Shown here one piece after another: positions 12,190 to 22,278 of a stretch of 64,000 bases of DNA. Both the position numbers and the translations under genes were made by a program. Below the pieces are notes generated by a model. It was not told where the DNA came from. It saw only the letters and a program-made list of their open reading frames with translations, and ran no database searches. The number at the start of each line of letters is the position of its first letter. Positions within the stretch are counted from its first letter, which is position 1. Origin of the DNA: Hygrocybe punicea (taxonomy: Eukaryota; Basidiomycota; Agaricomycetes; Agaricales; Hygrophoraceae); assembly GCA_963556145.1 (NCBI GenBank), contig OY744464.1, forward strand, positions 6,423,508-6,487,507, written 5' to 3'.

Positions 12190-13120
12190 TGTAGAGGGTC
12201 AACGTCCCTCTGAGTCCGTATCATCGATATATCACGAATCCGGACCAACCCGATGCCGCCATTCGACTTGCATTCGAACCCGACGTAACCCGACGCAACC
12301 CGACGTGACGTGACGTGACCCGACGTGACCCACATAACCCGACGTATGCCGCTTCGTCACAGCCGCTCTCAGACCAAATCCGGCAGCCTCAAACGCCTCG
12401 GAGTTCCAATTCCAGGAGATGGATCTCTTCGGACTCAATCCCCGACTTCGGATTTACTTTATTTATGCATCCCATCGTCCTTTCGGAGATATGTAGGACT
12501 TTCTAGATCTTTTCCTTGCATATTCGTTTTCCCCTCCATTTCCTGTCTTCGTTGCTTTGCAACCCCCCTTTCCACATCCCCATTCCAACCTTTCTTTGTA
12601 GCTTACCATCGGCCGAAGTAGACATGTCCGAAAGTAGATTACTGTTTCCTGTACTATAAAAACGGTCCCCGACAACCGTACAAAATAAGATACCCTTAGT
12701 CCCCGTTTCCCTCATAGTCAGAATTGTTTTAATCCCTTCAAATGCTCGTCCACGTAGTTCCTTAGCTTTTTATACTTCACTTCGTTGACTTTATCATTGT
12801 TCCCATATATTTGTTCATCGTTTCTGACCCGACCCGACCCGACCCGACCCGCCGTACCCGACGTCGTCGGCATCGTCGGGTTCATTCGTTTTCAGTCCGT
12901 TCACCATCGGGTTCATCGTTATTAGTCCGTTTTCACTCCGTTCATCGCCGGATTTGTCGTTACTAGTCGAGTTTATGCGGCGGCTTTACTTTTATTTCAC
13001 TTTCACTTTCACTTATTATCCCCGACACTGAATTATCCAGTCACTTCTACGCTGACACCCTTTGGATAGGATCTTTATTTCTTTATATAGTTCCGAAGCC
13101 ACAAAGAACCCGCATCTACA
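12190..13120 (+). repeat. 5' LTR of element 1
   Basis: TGTAGAGGGTC to GCATCTACA, 931 bp. It contains a TATA-like box, a run of CGACCC repeats (about 12826-12855) and a strong palindrome just after it. Confidence 0.93.
12655..12679 (+). promoter_or_regulatory. LTR TATA box with adjacent hairpin
   Basis: TATAAAAA at 12655-12662 is followed at once by ACGGTCCCCGACAACCGT, able to pair ACGGT with ACCGT. The same arrangement occurs at 17278 in the 3' LTR and, with a changed stem, near 47143 in the solo LTR. It probably marks the promoter and start of the element RNA. Confidence 0.55.
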
Positions 13121-13122
13121 TC

Positions 13123-13139
13123 TGGAGCCCACCGCGAGG
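13123..13139 (+). promoter_or_regulatory. primer-binding site of element 1
   Basis: TGGAGCCCACCGCGAGG, 2 bp after the 5' LTR. It begins with TGG, as expected for pairing with a tRNA 3' CCA end. The identical 17 bp sit in the same position on the minus strand at 55097-55081 in LTR element 2. I did not identify the tRNA. Confidence 0.8.
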
Positions 13140-13859
13140 ATAATTCAGTGTCATCATTCATTCATTCCATAACCCTACACTTTCCTTTCGTCATTTCGAA
13201 ATAACCCTTGCCGCAGCACTCTACACATCCGACTCCCGTTACCCGACCTCTTTACATCCGACATCCGATGCCTCGACAATCCAATCGCCAACTGCCACAC
13301 TATCATTTGGGTTTGATTCTCATAATATTTTCTCTTCTTTAACGACTACGATTGTCTAGTATCACGTACAACTTCGAACCCGCTCTTGCGCGGCCGACCC
13401 AACGGCCGTTTACCGCTTTAGGAACCTTGCACAGCCACGACCCGATAGGCCCTCGTTTGTCGCTCAACGACTCGAACCTCGTCACATCCACCATCCACGC
13501 TCGTTTATAGATCCCCAACACGCTCGGAATCCCACTCCCCACCGATAACCGTCGAAAAACCGCGACCGGAAAGCCCCAACGACCCGCCCAACAGCACTCG
13601 CGCGTCAAACACGACTCGGAACAGACGGAGCGCCGTGCAACGGGTTTAGCCTGTGCACCCCCAGCCGCTCGCATCTAAGAACTCGCACTTGTCACCGAAT
13701 ACAAGCCCTGACACGCCCCCATCGTCTGAGCCCGCGAAGTTACCAGCAAAACACGTCAGCGCCCTTCACGAGTTCATGCGAGCAGCCCCCGCGTTCGAGC
13801 CCTCAACACTGAGCTACAGCCCCACGACGCCATTCGCGAGCCTCACAAGCCATCTTCGC

Positions 13860-14700
13860 CGTTATCGATGCCCCACACCGTGCCACGTCACCCGGCTTCG
13901 TGCCTCCGCCAAGTCGACATCCCCGGTCGCTCACGCCCTCGTTGGACACCCCGTCGCCTCGCACCGCTTCCCAGAGTCCCACATCGCCCTTCACGAGCCC
14001 TCACGAGCCGTCTCCGCCATTATCGAGTCCCCAACGCGTCGCCACGTCATCCCAGCTCATGCACCCGCCTATTCGATATCCCCGGCCGCTCACGCCCTCG
14101 TTGCTACCCCCACGCAGCCTCGTATGGCTTTCCGAGTCCCCACAGCACCCTTCGCGAGCCCACACGAGTCGTCTTCGCCGTTATCGACGCTCCCACACTG
14201 TGCCACGTCACCCTGCTTCGTGCCCCAGCTTACTCGACATCTCCGGCCGCTCACGCCCTCGTTGGACCTCCCCGTCGCCTCGCACCGCTTCCTACGACCC
14301 CACGACACCAGTTGCGAGCCCTCATGGGTCCTCCTCGCCGTCGTCGATGTCCCACACGCGTGCCACGTCACCTCGCCCCATGCACCCGCCTATACGACCT
14401 CCTCGGCCGCTCACGCCTTCGTAGGACCCACCGGCGGCTCGTATCACATCCCAGCACCCTACATCGCACCCGCAAACCCGTACAAGCTGTCCCCGTTATA
14501 TTCGAGCCCCCAACGCCATGCCACGTCACCGGCTTCGTGCCCCAGCCAAAGTCGACATCTCCGGCCGCTCACGCCCTCGTCGGACCCACCGCTGCCTCGT
14601 ACCGCATCCCAGGGCCACACATCGTCCGTCGTGACGCCGTACAAGCCGTCCCCACTGCCCTCGAGCCATCAACGCTGCGCCACGTCACCCAACAGCCTAC
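13860..14700 (+). repeat. about 160-bp tandem repeats, roughly five units
   Basis: The word GCTCACGCCCTCGTTGG or a close variant recurs near 13929, 14088, 14249, 14409 and 14567, a spacing of 158-161 bp, with flanking sequence also repeated. A period near 160 bp is not a multiple of 3, which argues against protein selection. Confidence 0.75.
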
Positions 14701-15059
14701 CACCGCGTTCCCAGACCCAGGACCAACGACCACCACGACCGTCAGCCCCCACACCCACGTTCACGCCCCCGCACTTCTGTGGGACCCTTTCCCGTCCCAA
14801 ACGACTCCGCTCTCGTCCCTCGTCGTCCCACGCAAGCGGCCACGTCACCCCCCGTCGACCTCCATTCACCCCCCAGCCGTCCCCGTCCTCGTCCACTCCC
14901 CTTCGATCACCTACGCCCTCGACCAACCCCACGACGTCCCTCAAGTCCCTTCGCGAGCCCAAACGAAGCCCCCGTTGGGTTACGCCCGTGAAACCGTGAC
15001 CACCGGCCGCCCAAACCCGTTCCACGACCCGACGGACCATTGTCAAATCCCCACGCAAC

Positions 15060-15490
15060 TATCCGCCACGAAAACATCACGAAGACGCCACCCGTATCAC
15101 CCCAATCCATCTCCCCGCCCACGCCGTCCGCCCCCGTCTCCAACATCGCCCTACACCATACCCCAGCCTCGATCACCCGTCACCCGCTCCCCCGGCCTCC
15201 AGCACCCTCGAACGACCTCACGCAACCACGATCCATGTCATGCAACACCACGTCCCTTCGTACCCGCCCACGTCATCCGCCTCCGTTTCCCAACATCGCC
15301 CTATCCCGTACCGCCAACCTCGACCACCCGTTACCCGCTTCCCTCGACAACCCGCAGCTTCGAACAACCCCACGCAACCATGATCCACGCCTCGCAACCA
15401 CGTTCCGTCTTATCCGCTCACGTCGTCCGCCCCCGTCTCCCTACGTCGCCCTATGCCATACCGCCACACCCGACAACCCGTTTTCAACCT
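15060..15490 (+). repeat. about 150-bp tandem repeats, roughly three units
   Basis: ACATCGCCCTA-type words recur near 15140, 15291 and 15441, with similar surrounding sequence (CGTCATCCGCC and CGACCACCCGT types). This is a second, different array within element 1. Confidence 0.6.
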
Positions 15491-15806
15491 ACCCGCTACA
15501 CCGGGTTCCGGATCCGGATCCGCGACCTGCATCACAGCACCCGACTACGAACCCGGACACGTTCCCTACGATTCCGCGGCATCTGGTTCCGGTTCCGGTT
15601 TCACGACCCGTACCCGCCACATTTCACTCCCGTACCCACCGAACCCGACCCTACGAAAACCCCATCACCGTCCATCGGCATAAGAATTATATACATAGAT
15701 AGATTAAATAAAGAAAAAAAAAGAAAGAAAAACATCAGAGTTAAGAAGAAAGATAAAAGAAATAACTCATTCCCGACACACCTGGCACCCGCATAATCCA
15801 CCCGAC

Positions 15807-15903
15807 ACACCCGCTTACGAATCCGTTGCACCCAGCGAACCCGTTTACGAACCCGCCGCACCCGCTTACGAACCCGCCGCACCCGCTTACGAACCCGACG
15901 CAC
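15807..15903 (+). repeat. 21-bp minisatellite
   Basis: GCACCCGCTTACGAACCCGC repeats with a 21-bp period, four to five imperfect units. Confidence 0.8.
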
Positions 15904-16052
15904 TGCTTCACTCATTCCCAACCCACCCGACTTTATATTTCAGTTCCATGGGGGAGAATGCTTCCCCACGGGTCCAAGCCGGTGCTGAACCGCCTAGTAT
16001 GAGGCTGATTTCACATCCGTTGATTATCGCCCCCATATTAGTATTGACATAT

Positions 16053-16220
16053 CGAACCTCCGCCATCGTCTATCGAACCTCCGCCATCGTATATTGAACC
16101 TCCGTCGTCGTCCATCGAACCTCCGTTTTCGTCATATCGTATCGAACCTCCGCCATCGTATATCGAACCTCCGTCGTCGTCTATCGAACCTCCGTTTTCG
16201 TCATATCGTATTGAACAACC
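16053..16220 (+). repeat. minisatellite of ATCGAACCTCCG units
   Basis: Eight or so units of 18-30 bp beginning ATCGAACCTCCG and ending in CATCGTAT, CGTCGTCT or TTTTCGTCAT. A higher-order unit of about 63 bp is visible at 16096 and 16156. Confidence 0.75.
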
Positions 16221-16775
16221 ACCGTCGTCATATCATGTCTACCCCTACGCCACCGTTTCCGCCACCCGTTGACACAGCCACCAAAGCCGCCGACCCTAAC
16301 TCAACCCGCCTAGATCGTCTTTGTCATCCGCTTGTGTTTTATTTCGTTTCCGCTCCTGCCTTACTCGTCTCCATCACCCGCCCCCAATCCTATGTCACGT
16401 TTAGTTTTATCCCGACTTGATTTCTATCGCGTCCCCTCTTTCCGATACCCGACATTTATTTATTTTCTCATCTATTTTGCGTTTCCACTCCCCACTTGTC
16501 CCGTTTTTGTAGCTTTCCATCTTTTCTTTCATTTCCGCTCAGTTCCCTTTTCCTCCAGTTCTATGAACTTTGTTTCCTTTTTCCTCGACACCGGCTTCAC
16601 TCATTTCGTTCCCCATTCGCCGCTCTCAGCCTCCGACTGTCCATCGAGTTCCGCTAGTCACCATCCGCTCTCCCCCTTTGCATTGTCCACAACCCGCCTC
16701 GTCCCGTCGAGCCCGATTCCATGACCACCACGTCGGCCTCATCTCACGCATCCGAGTCCCGAGTCCACATAGTAT

Positions 16776-16791
16776 AGACCAGGGATGGTCT
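16776..16791 (+). promoter_or_regulatory. conserved hairpin before the 3' LTR of element 1
   Basis: AGACCAGGGATGGTCT can form a 6-bp stem with a GGGA loop, 21 bp before the 3' LTR. The same core GACCAGGGATGGTC lies at the matching place in LTR element 2, although the interiors differ. Confidence 0.5.
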
Positions 16792-16812
16792 TTATTTAAA
16801 GTACCCTGGAGA

Positions 16813-17742
16813 TGTAGAGGGTCAACGTCCCTCTGAGTCCGTATCATCGATATATCACGAATCCGGACCAACCCGATGCCGCCATTCGACTTGCATTTGA
16901 ACCCGACGTAACCCGACGCAACCCGACGTGACGTGACGTGACCCGACGTGACCCACATAACCCGACGTATGCCGCTTCGTCACAGCCGCTCTCAGACCAA
17001 ATCCGGCAGCCTCAAACGCCTCGGAGTTCCAATTCCAGGAGATGGATCTCTTCGGACTCAATCCCCGACTTCGGATTTACTTTATTTATGCATCCCATCG
17101 TCCTTTCGGAGATATGTAGGACTTTCTAGATCTTTTCCTTGCATATTCGTTTTCCCCTCCATTTCCTGTCTTCGTTGCTTTGCAACCCCCCTTTCCACAT
17201 CCCCATTCCAACCTTTCTTTGTAGCTTACCATCGGCCGAAGTAGACATGTCCGAAAGTAGATTACTGTTTCCTGTACTATAAAAACGGTCCCCGACAACC
17301 GTACAAAATAAGATACCCTTAGTCCCCGTTTCCCTCATAGTCAGAATTGTTTTAATCCCTTCAAATGCTCGTCCACGTAGTTCCTTAGCTTTTTATACTT
17401 CACTTCGTTGACTTTATCATTGTTCCCATATATTTGTTCATCGTTTCTGACCCGACCCGACCCGACCCGACCCGCCGTACCCGACGTCGTCGGCATCGTC
17501 GGGTTCATTCGTTTTCAGTCCGTTCACCATCGGGTTCATCGTTATTAGTCCGTTTTCACTCCGTTCATCGCCGGATTTGTCGTTACTAGTCGAGTTTATG
17601 CGGCGGCTTTACTTTTATTTCACTTTCACTTCACTTATTATCCCCGACACTGAATTATCCAGTCACTTCTACGCTGACACCCTTTGGATAGGATCTTTAT
17701 TTCTTTATATAGTTCCGAAGCCACAAAGAACCCGCATCTACA
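16813..17742 (+). repeat. 3' LTR of element 1
   Basis: 930 bp, nearly identical to the 5' LTR; it is followed by the target copy CCGT at 17743-17746. Confidence 0.93.
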
Positions 17743-19040
17743 CCGTGGGCACCGTCGACATGACTCAACCATGTCCATCACCTCCCAAGGACCACCAATC
17801 AGTTTTGCAACCGGAGCTTCGGTGGTCATCGACGAAGTGACTCAAGTGCAAGTGCCAGTTCGGTGGCACATTCATATGCAATGTATGGGGTGCATGGCGG
17901 AAGGGCTGCTTGGGCTCGACATTGTCAGGAACTGTCGATTGATTCAACGACAAGCAAGTTTTTGGCGATGCACCTTGGACAGCCTGGCCTGGGCAACAAG
18001 ATGTTTGAGAAGTGTGAGCAGAGTATGCCGCAGACCTCAATTTCAGCATCCCCTCCTGAGAATGTTGCAAATGAACGTCTCGGGAATTGCTCGTCGTTTG
18101 ATTCAATTCTGGACAATGATAGGGGTCTTCCATGGATTCCCTGTTCAACAAGACTGGTCAACGGTCCTCCATGTCTTCCGACTCAGTATTCAGTGACGAT
18201 GAACAGCACCCACCTCACAGCCATCTTTTCAATGACCACCTTTTGCCACACAATCAACTCCATCCCCTGTCTATGCCCAGTGTCAACAGCATTCATAGTC
18301 CCATGAAAGATGACAATACAATGATTAGTGTAGGTTGGCATTTATGCCTTGAATGGCTGTTCTTTTGTGCTAATGGGCTGCTAGGTGCTGGGCAGTGGTG
18401 GCCATGTTTGACGCTGGTCTGTGGGTGCCGCATTCAAGGCATGGCCATGCGTCAAGTTCGAAAAGAAGCGGAAACATGCAAATGTACAGGACATGATCCA
18501 TCCTCCTGCTTATAATGATGGCAACAAAGATTCCCCTCAAGGCCCGAATTATTGAGATGCCTTTGATAATGTTCTTACAAATTTGGCAGGGAGCGCATGA
18601 TCAAGGCTCAATGTGGTCTTCTAGCACGAGAAAGTCTCGAAGACAGTTGTCTTGGTGCTGAAGGGGAGGATCTGACACCCTGTGAGTAGGAGCATGCTGT
18701 AGTGTGTAATTTCTCTCATATTCTTTGCTAGGTGGTCCTGTGCCAGTATTCTCTCGACCGTGCCCTGCGTCCCATTCACAATCCAGTACCTGCACCTCTT
18801 CGAGTTCTGGTGTAGCCACACCTCCTCTTTTGTGCTCAGATGGTTCATAATCAGAAGGCTCACAATCCAGCATTGATCTTTCTCACCTCAACATGATCTT
18901 GGCAAATGCTATGCACCCCGGCATAACAACTACTGCCTGGAGAAGGGCACGATCTAGGGTGCAGCCAGTTCAAGACTCAAGAGCTGATTCTGGTCAACTA
19001 CTAACAGTCACAGCTTTGAGGTCTGCCATCATGGGACGTT
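17743..19040 (+). pseudogene. large Ser-rich gene, fragment 3, truncated at its 3' end
   Basis: Resumes the reading frame left at 12189: RGHRRHDSTMSITSQGPPIS follows the target site directly. Later stretches are LGQPGLGNKMFEKCEQSMPQ (about 17970), SISASPPENVANERLGN (about 18040), MDSLFNKTGQRSSMSSDSVF (18132 on), a short intron near 18330, ERMIKAQCGLLARESLEDSC (about 18590) and SSIDLSHLNMILANAMHPG after an intron near 18700. The open frame fades at about 19030-19040, where transposon-like repeats start, with no natural 3' end. Exon borders are approximate. Overall it reads as one host-type gene, now in three pieces. Confidence 0.55.
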
Positions 19041-19291
19041 CTTGATTAAGCTTGATTGCTTGAATCATGTTATGGGTTTTCTTAATTTGCTTCCAGTCCA
19101 ATTTGCCTCTTATTTCAGTCTTAATTTCCTGAAACTCTTATTTCATCTGGTTTATGCTTGAGTCCAAAAATACTAAGAGTTGTTCAAGACATATTTCCTG
19201 TCTTGGCTGTCTTAGTTGTCTTAATTTCGGATTCGAGACAGCTAAGATTGGCTAAGAAATATTAAGCCATATTGGGTTTTCCTGATGTGGT
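19041..19291 (-). mobile_element. transposon terminus with subterminal repeats
   Basis: Dense short words (CTTAAT, CTTAAG, AATTTGC and TCTTAG types) end in GTTTTCCTGATGTG at 19276-19289. Its reverse complement, CACATCAGGAAAAC, is found at 44717-44730 beside Plavaka locus B, again followed by CTTAA-rich sequence. The two are therefore opposite ends of one family, plausibly the Plavaka element itself, whose CMC/EnSpm relatives have CAC-starting ends. Confidence 0.5.
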
Positions 19292-19574
19292 GGTGTGGTG
19301 CCATGTTCTGTTATATGAATAAAATGAATAAGAAAATGAATAAAAAAAACATACCACAAAGGAGTGGGGGTGGATGCACCCCCTGCTGCTCATTCCATCT
19401 TGTTGACTCCTACTCCACCCCATTCACATTCATTTGAATGTGTGCACATCTTGGATGTGTGTTTGATGTTGCTGTTGTTGGCTTCCAACATGGCCATCCT
19501 GGTGGTTGTGGCCGTTGTGGTGGCAATCATTGTTGTTGTCATAGTGGTAGTGGCCATTGAGCTGCAACATGATA
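19292..19574. other. gene-free low-complexity segment
   Basis: A GTT/GTG-rich stretch (19465-19560) gives a hydrophobic Val/Ile-rich translation of no apparent meaning. I see no gene. Confidence 0.4.
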
Positions 19575-19713
19575 CTGTACTAATTCATTCAATTTGCCAG
19601 CACGTGACTGTGTGAAAACTCCCAATAAATCTGAAAAATCGAGAAAAAATTAAATCTGGTGTCAAAAAAAATCTGTGTGACGCGTGACTGGTGAATTGAA
19701 TGAATTAGTACAG
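19575..19713. mobile_element. 139-bp MITE with TA target sites
   Basis: Starts CTGTACTAATTCATTCAATT and ends with its reverse complement, with TA on both sides (19573-19574, 19714-19715). The arms extend to about 30 bp with mismatches, so the element folds back almost completely. The TA duplication suggests a Tc1/mariner-type helper. Confidence 0.85.
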
Positions 19714-19748
19714 TAGTCAGTGTTGAATAGCATAAAATAAAATAAAAA

Positions 19749-20048
19749 TGTACCTGGGCAATGGGGTACTCCCAGCCATCAATGTTGGGTGCTCCATCAT
19801 CCTTGTTTGGCATACATTGAGGTTGTTGTTGGTGGTTGCAAGTGGCTTGGGTGAGTTTGGAAGTCAGCTCAGTGGCCAACTGGGTACCATCTGGTTCAAA
19901 CTCAGTTTGAAACCATTTCGGCCCATGGCCAAATCCCCAAACCAGAGACCGAACAGTTCAGTCTCAGCCAAAATTTCCCAAACCAGAAGCAAAACTGGTT
20001 CAGTCTAAACCAGGTTTGGTGGTCTAAGACCAAACTTCCCAAACACTA
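19749..20048 (-). other. repeat-derived segment ending in a hAT-like terminus
   Basis: The first 70 bp (minus strand NKDDGAPNIDGWEYPIAQ then a GTACAT donor) resemble the exon end at 32894-32985. From about 19860 the words AAACCAG and CTGGTTC are repeated, and the segment ends CCCAAACACTA at 20038-20048, a typical hAT-type terminus. I could not find the partner end. Confidence 0.4.
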
Positions 20049-20219
20049 AACAGTACACCATAGCCTAGTACTAGGCCCCACTATACCAATGACACTGGCA
20101 GAATTCTCCTGGTAAATTTGACCACACAGATGAGGCTCTGGCATCAAAACCCAGTGAAATTACAAATTTTCTTCTTATCTACATCCAACATCACTTGTTA
20201 TACATTCCTATGGCTCTTC

Positions 20220-21707
20220 TCCGCAAAAGATAACCCCATCAGTTTGCCGAGCTAATGGAGTGCTTGCCGAATCTCCAGAACAAAACGGGCTGTTAGGACA
20301 GAATGCATAACACGGACAAGTCTGCATTACACAATGAGATATGTCGGGCAAATGTTGTGAGAAACACACGGTGTAAGCAGTAAAGCGAGGTCCTGCAGGT
20401 GTCAGTGAACAAAAGAGAGGTGCTCGCAAGTTGGAACCAACATACAGGTAAGGTCAAGGTAACAATGACATTAGAAGCCGAAATGACTTGTCTAAAATCA
20501 GGCATCGGTGTCTCAGTGAAAAAAAAGTAACACACCAACGATGAAGATGTAGAAAAGTATCCCTAAAATATTATCACGTCCAATTATATATTTAGAACAC
20601 GAAAATACTGACCGTCACGATAAACGATACGGAATAGTGGCATCTGGTGTGAAAGGTTATCTGCATCCTGTAAGTACAGCTGCGGAGTCAATGAATATCG
20701 ACCCACATCGCCGGATGCCTTTGATCAATAGCAGACCGAGCATAACTTGTGAAAAGAAAAAAAACAATGAGAATACTCGATCGCGACAAATAATAGGTTG
20801 CAACATTACCAATCTCAAACACCATAAACAGCACCCACACCATGAGTAACATAGTCGTATTTTTGGTACTATAGCATCTTGTGACACTAGGTATCGGTGA
20901 CAATGAAACTATGACTTGAAATCATCAGCATGTGTAGTAGTAAAAGAAATCATCAAGTGGTTCACTGACAATGCAAGGATTGGAGGAAATAATACAAAAA
21001 CACAAGTATCGCGGTCCAGATTGCGGCAAAGAAAATAGGAAGGCCAATGACAAGTCTAGGATTTTTTTTCCCAGATAGCCAATATTCGAATCATGAGAAT
21101 AACTTTTTCGGTGTTATTAACCAGGAAACCTGTGTTGAGACGTTCAGAACTCACTTTCTGCTATACCCATTCCAAGGACATCAAGTGCGATTAGAGACGG
21201 CTCAACCAGGATCCTGAAGACACGTACTAGCATCCAGCCTATATATGCGAAGGCAAGTATTTTCAAAATTGGGGCCGAAGTGTGAGAAATGCTCTAAACA
21301 ATTGTGCATCCATGAGACTTTGACTAGACATAAAAGAAAAGTCCTCACGATACAGAAGGAATGCACTATCTAAGAAGGGCATATACCTCGTCAGGAGGTA
21401 TAGAATGTTGACAGTCGATGGCCAGCGACTCTTCCAGACAAAAGAAACCTCCTGGGCGACGGTCAAGCTGTAATCATACACCTAGGCAGAGTTGAGAGTG
21501 CTGGGAGAAGAAGTAAAGAAGATAGTACCAATATCGTGACAGCGGCGGCTGTGTGATAATTCAGGAAGACATCGATTATAACGAAGAAGACCTACCCTGT
21601 AGGTACTGCAACATATACATAAGTCATGGAATCAACATAAGAAGTAAATTACATACCCCGGTGAGGTAGATAACCGAGAGAGCTTTGTTGAGCGTCAAGG
21701 TTGCCAT
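20220..21707 (-). pseudogene. DUF6533-type multi-pass membrane protein, copy 1, frameshifted
   Basis: ATG at 21707 opens MATLTLNKALSVIYLTG, then a short intron; the next exon carries VYDYSLTVAQEVSFVWKSRW and a hydrophobic stretch (VNILYLLTRYMPFLDSAFLL, near 21380), the signature of DUF6533 proteins, a large basidiomycete membrane family of unknown function. Further exons give VILMIRILAIWEK, IGLPIFFAAIWTAILVFLYY, TRCYSTKNTTMLLMVWVLFM and a C-terminal VLTARFVLEIRQA near 20290. A run of eight A residues (plus-strand T at 21062-21069) puts a TAG right after WEKKS; one A fewer would restore the frame seen in copies 2 and 3. Homology to those copies continues upstream of the start, so the duplication included the promoter. 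Confidence 0.78.
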
Positions 21708-22090
21708 CTAATGATGAAGGGATCGCAAGCGGATGCGTTCTGGCTTCCTCGCCGAGTACAGCACGTTCCTTGTACTAACTCGAAACCCACTCTTGGAGAT
21801 CAGATAGAAGGGGGACAGCCTGGAAGTATTTGCCAACAGCTTGGCAGGAGAGTGTTTTGATCGGTCTCAAATTCATTACGGGATACCTGAAACTTCCCAT
21901 CCCTGGGCTGAGATGGCCGAAATCTGAGGCCGCAGAGCGCAATGTTCTGAGATGCAAGACAGTAGGCACTGTTGAGTGTTGCTTGCGGCCTGTAGAGGGA
22001 CTACTCATACTCTGGCTTTCCGCCGCTAGCAGTGTGCCTCTGGTTCCTCCAAGTGTTGGCATTCCCAACCGGCGGGAGTAAACCCGATGG
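21708..22090. promoter_or_regulatory. upstream region of DUF6533 copy 1
   Basis: No credible gene. Blocks such as GGGGACAGCCTGGAAGTATT match the sequence upstream of copy 3 (near 41950), so this is probably shared promoter or upstream DNA. It is cut at 22090 by the tyrosine-recombinase retrotransposon. Confidence 0.45.
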
Positions 22091-22249
22091 TTGTCTTCTA
22101 ACAAACACAAAGAATGAGTGTAAATTAGAATTAAGTCTATGTACGAATTTGGCAAGTTGTGGCGCGTCTGCCTCTCAGCTCGTGCCACTCCCACTTGCCA
22201 CTCCAAAAGATCTTCCCTGCTCAATAGAGCAGATTATCTCTTTCATTTC
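22091..22249 (+). repeat. split repeat A1
   Basis: TTGTCTTCTAACAAACACAA to CTCTTTCATTTC; matched by A2 at 27295-27453. Confidence 0.93.
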
Positions 22250-22278
22250 TCTCCGAAAGTCACACACCAACTTCTCTG

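Larger units (their letters stand above)
13653..15796 (+). other. Pro/Ser/Thr/Arg-rich open frames in element 1 interior, probably not a gene
   Basis: Two long overlapping open frames (13653-14999 and 13868-15796) translate to low-complexity Pro-, Ser-, Arg- and His-rich sequence. They are open because the DNA is GC-rich and repeated with few T residues; all three plus frames are long here. No domain or zinc motif is visible. I regard coding as unlikely. Confidence 0.5.
12190..17742 (+). mobile_element. complete LTR retrotransposon 1, non-coding or LARD-like, very recent
   Basis: Two LTRs of 931 and 930 bp bracket a 3.69-kb interior. I see only two differences between them: C12275 versus T16898, and one T missing near 17630. 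The 4-bp duplication CCGT flanks the whole element (12186-12189 and 17743-17746). A tRNA-type primer-binding site follows the 5' LTR. The interior is GC-rich, full of tandem repeats, and encodes no Gag, protease, RT or integrase that I can recognise, so it must have moved in trans. LTR element 2 has the same PBS and the same TGTAGAGG end, which suggests one shared machinery. Confidence 0.92.

Noticed and set aside
13653..15796. Two long proline-rich reading frames as real proteins
   Set aside because: All plus frames are long here because of GC-rich tandem repeats; repeat periods near 160 and 150 bp are not tied to codons and no domain is visible.
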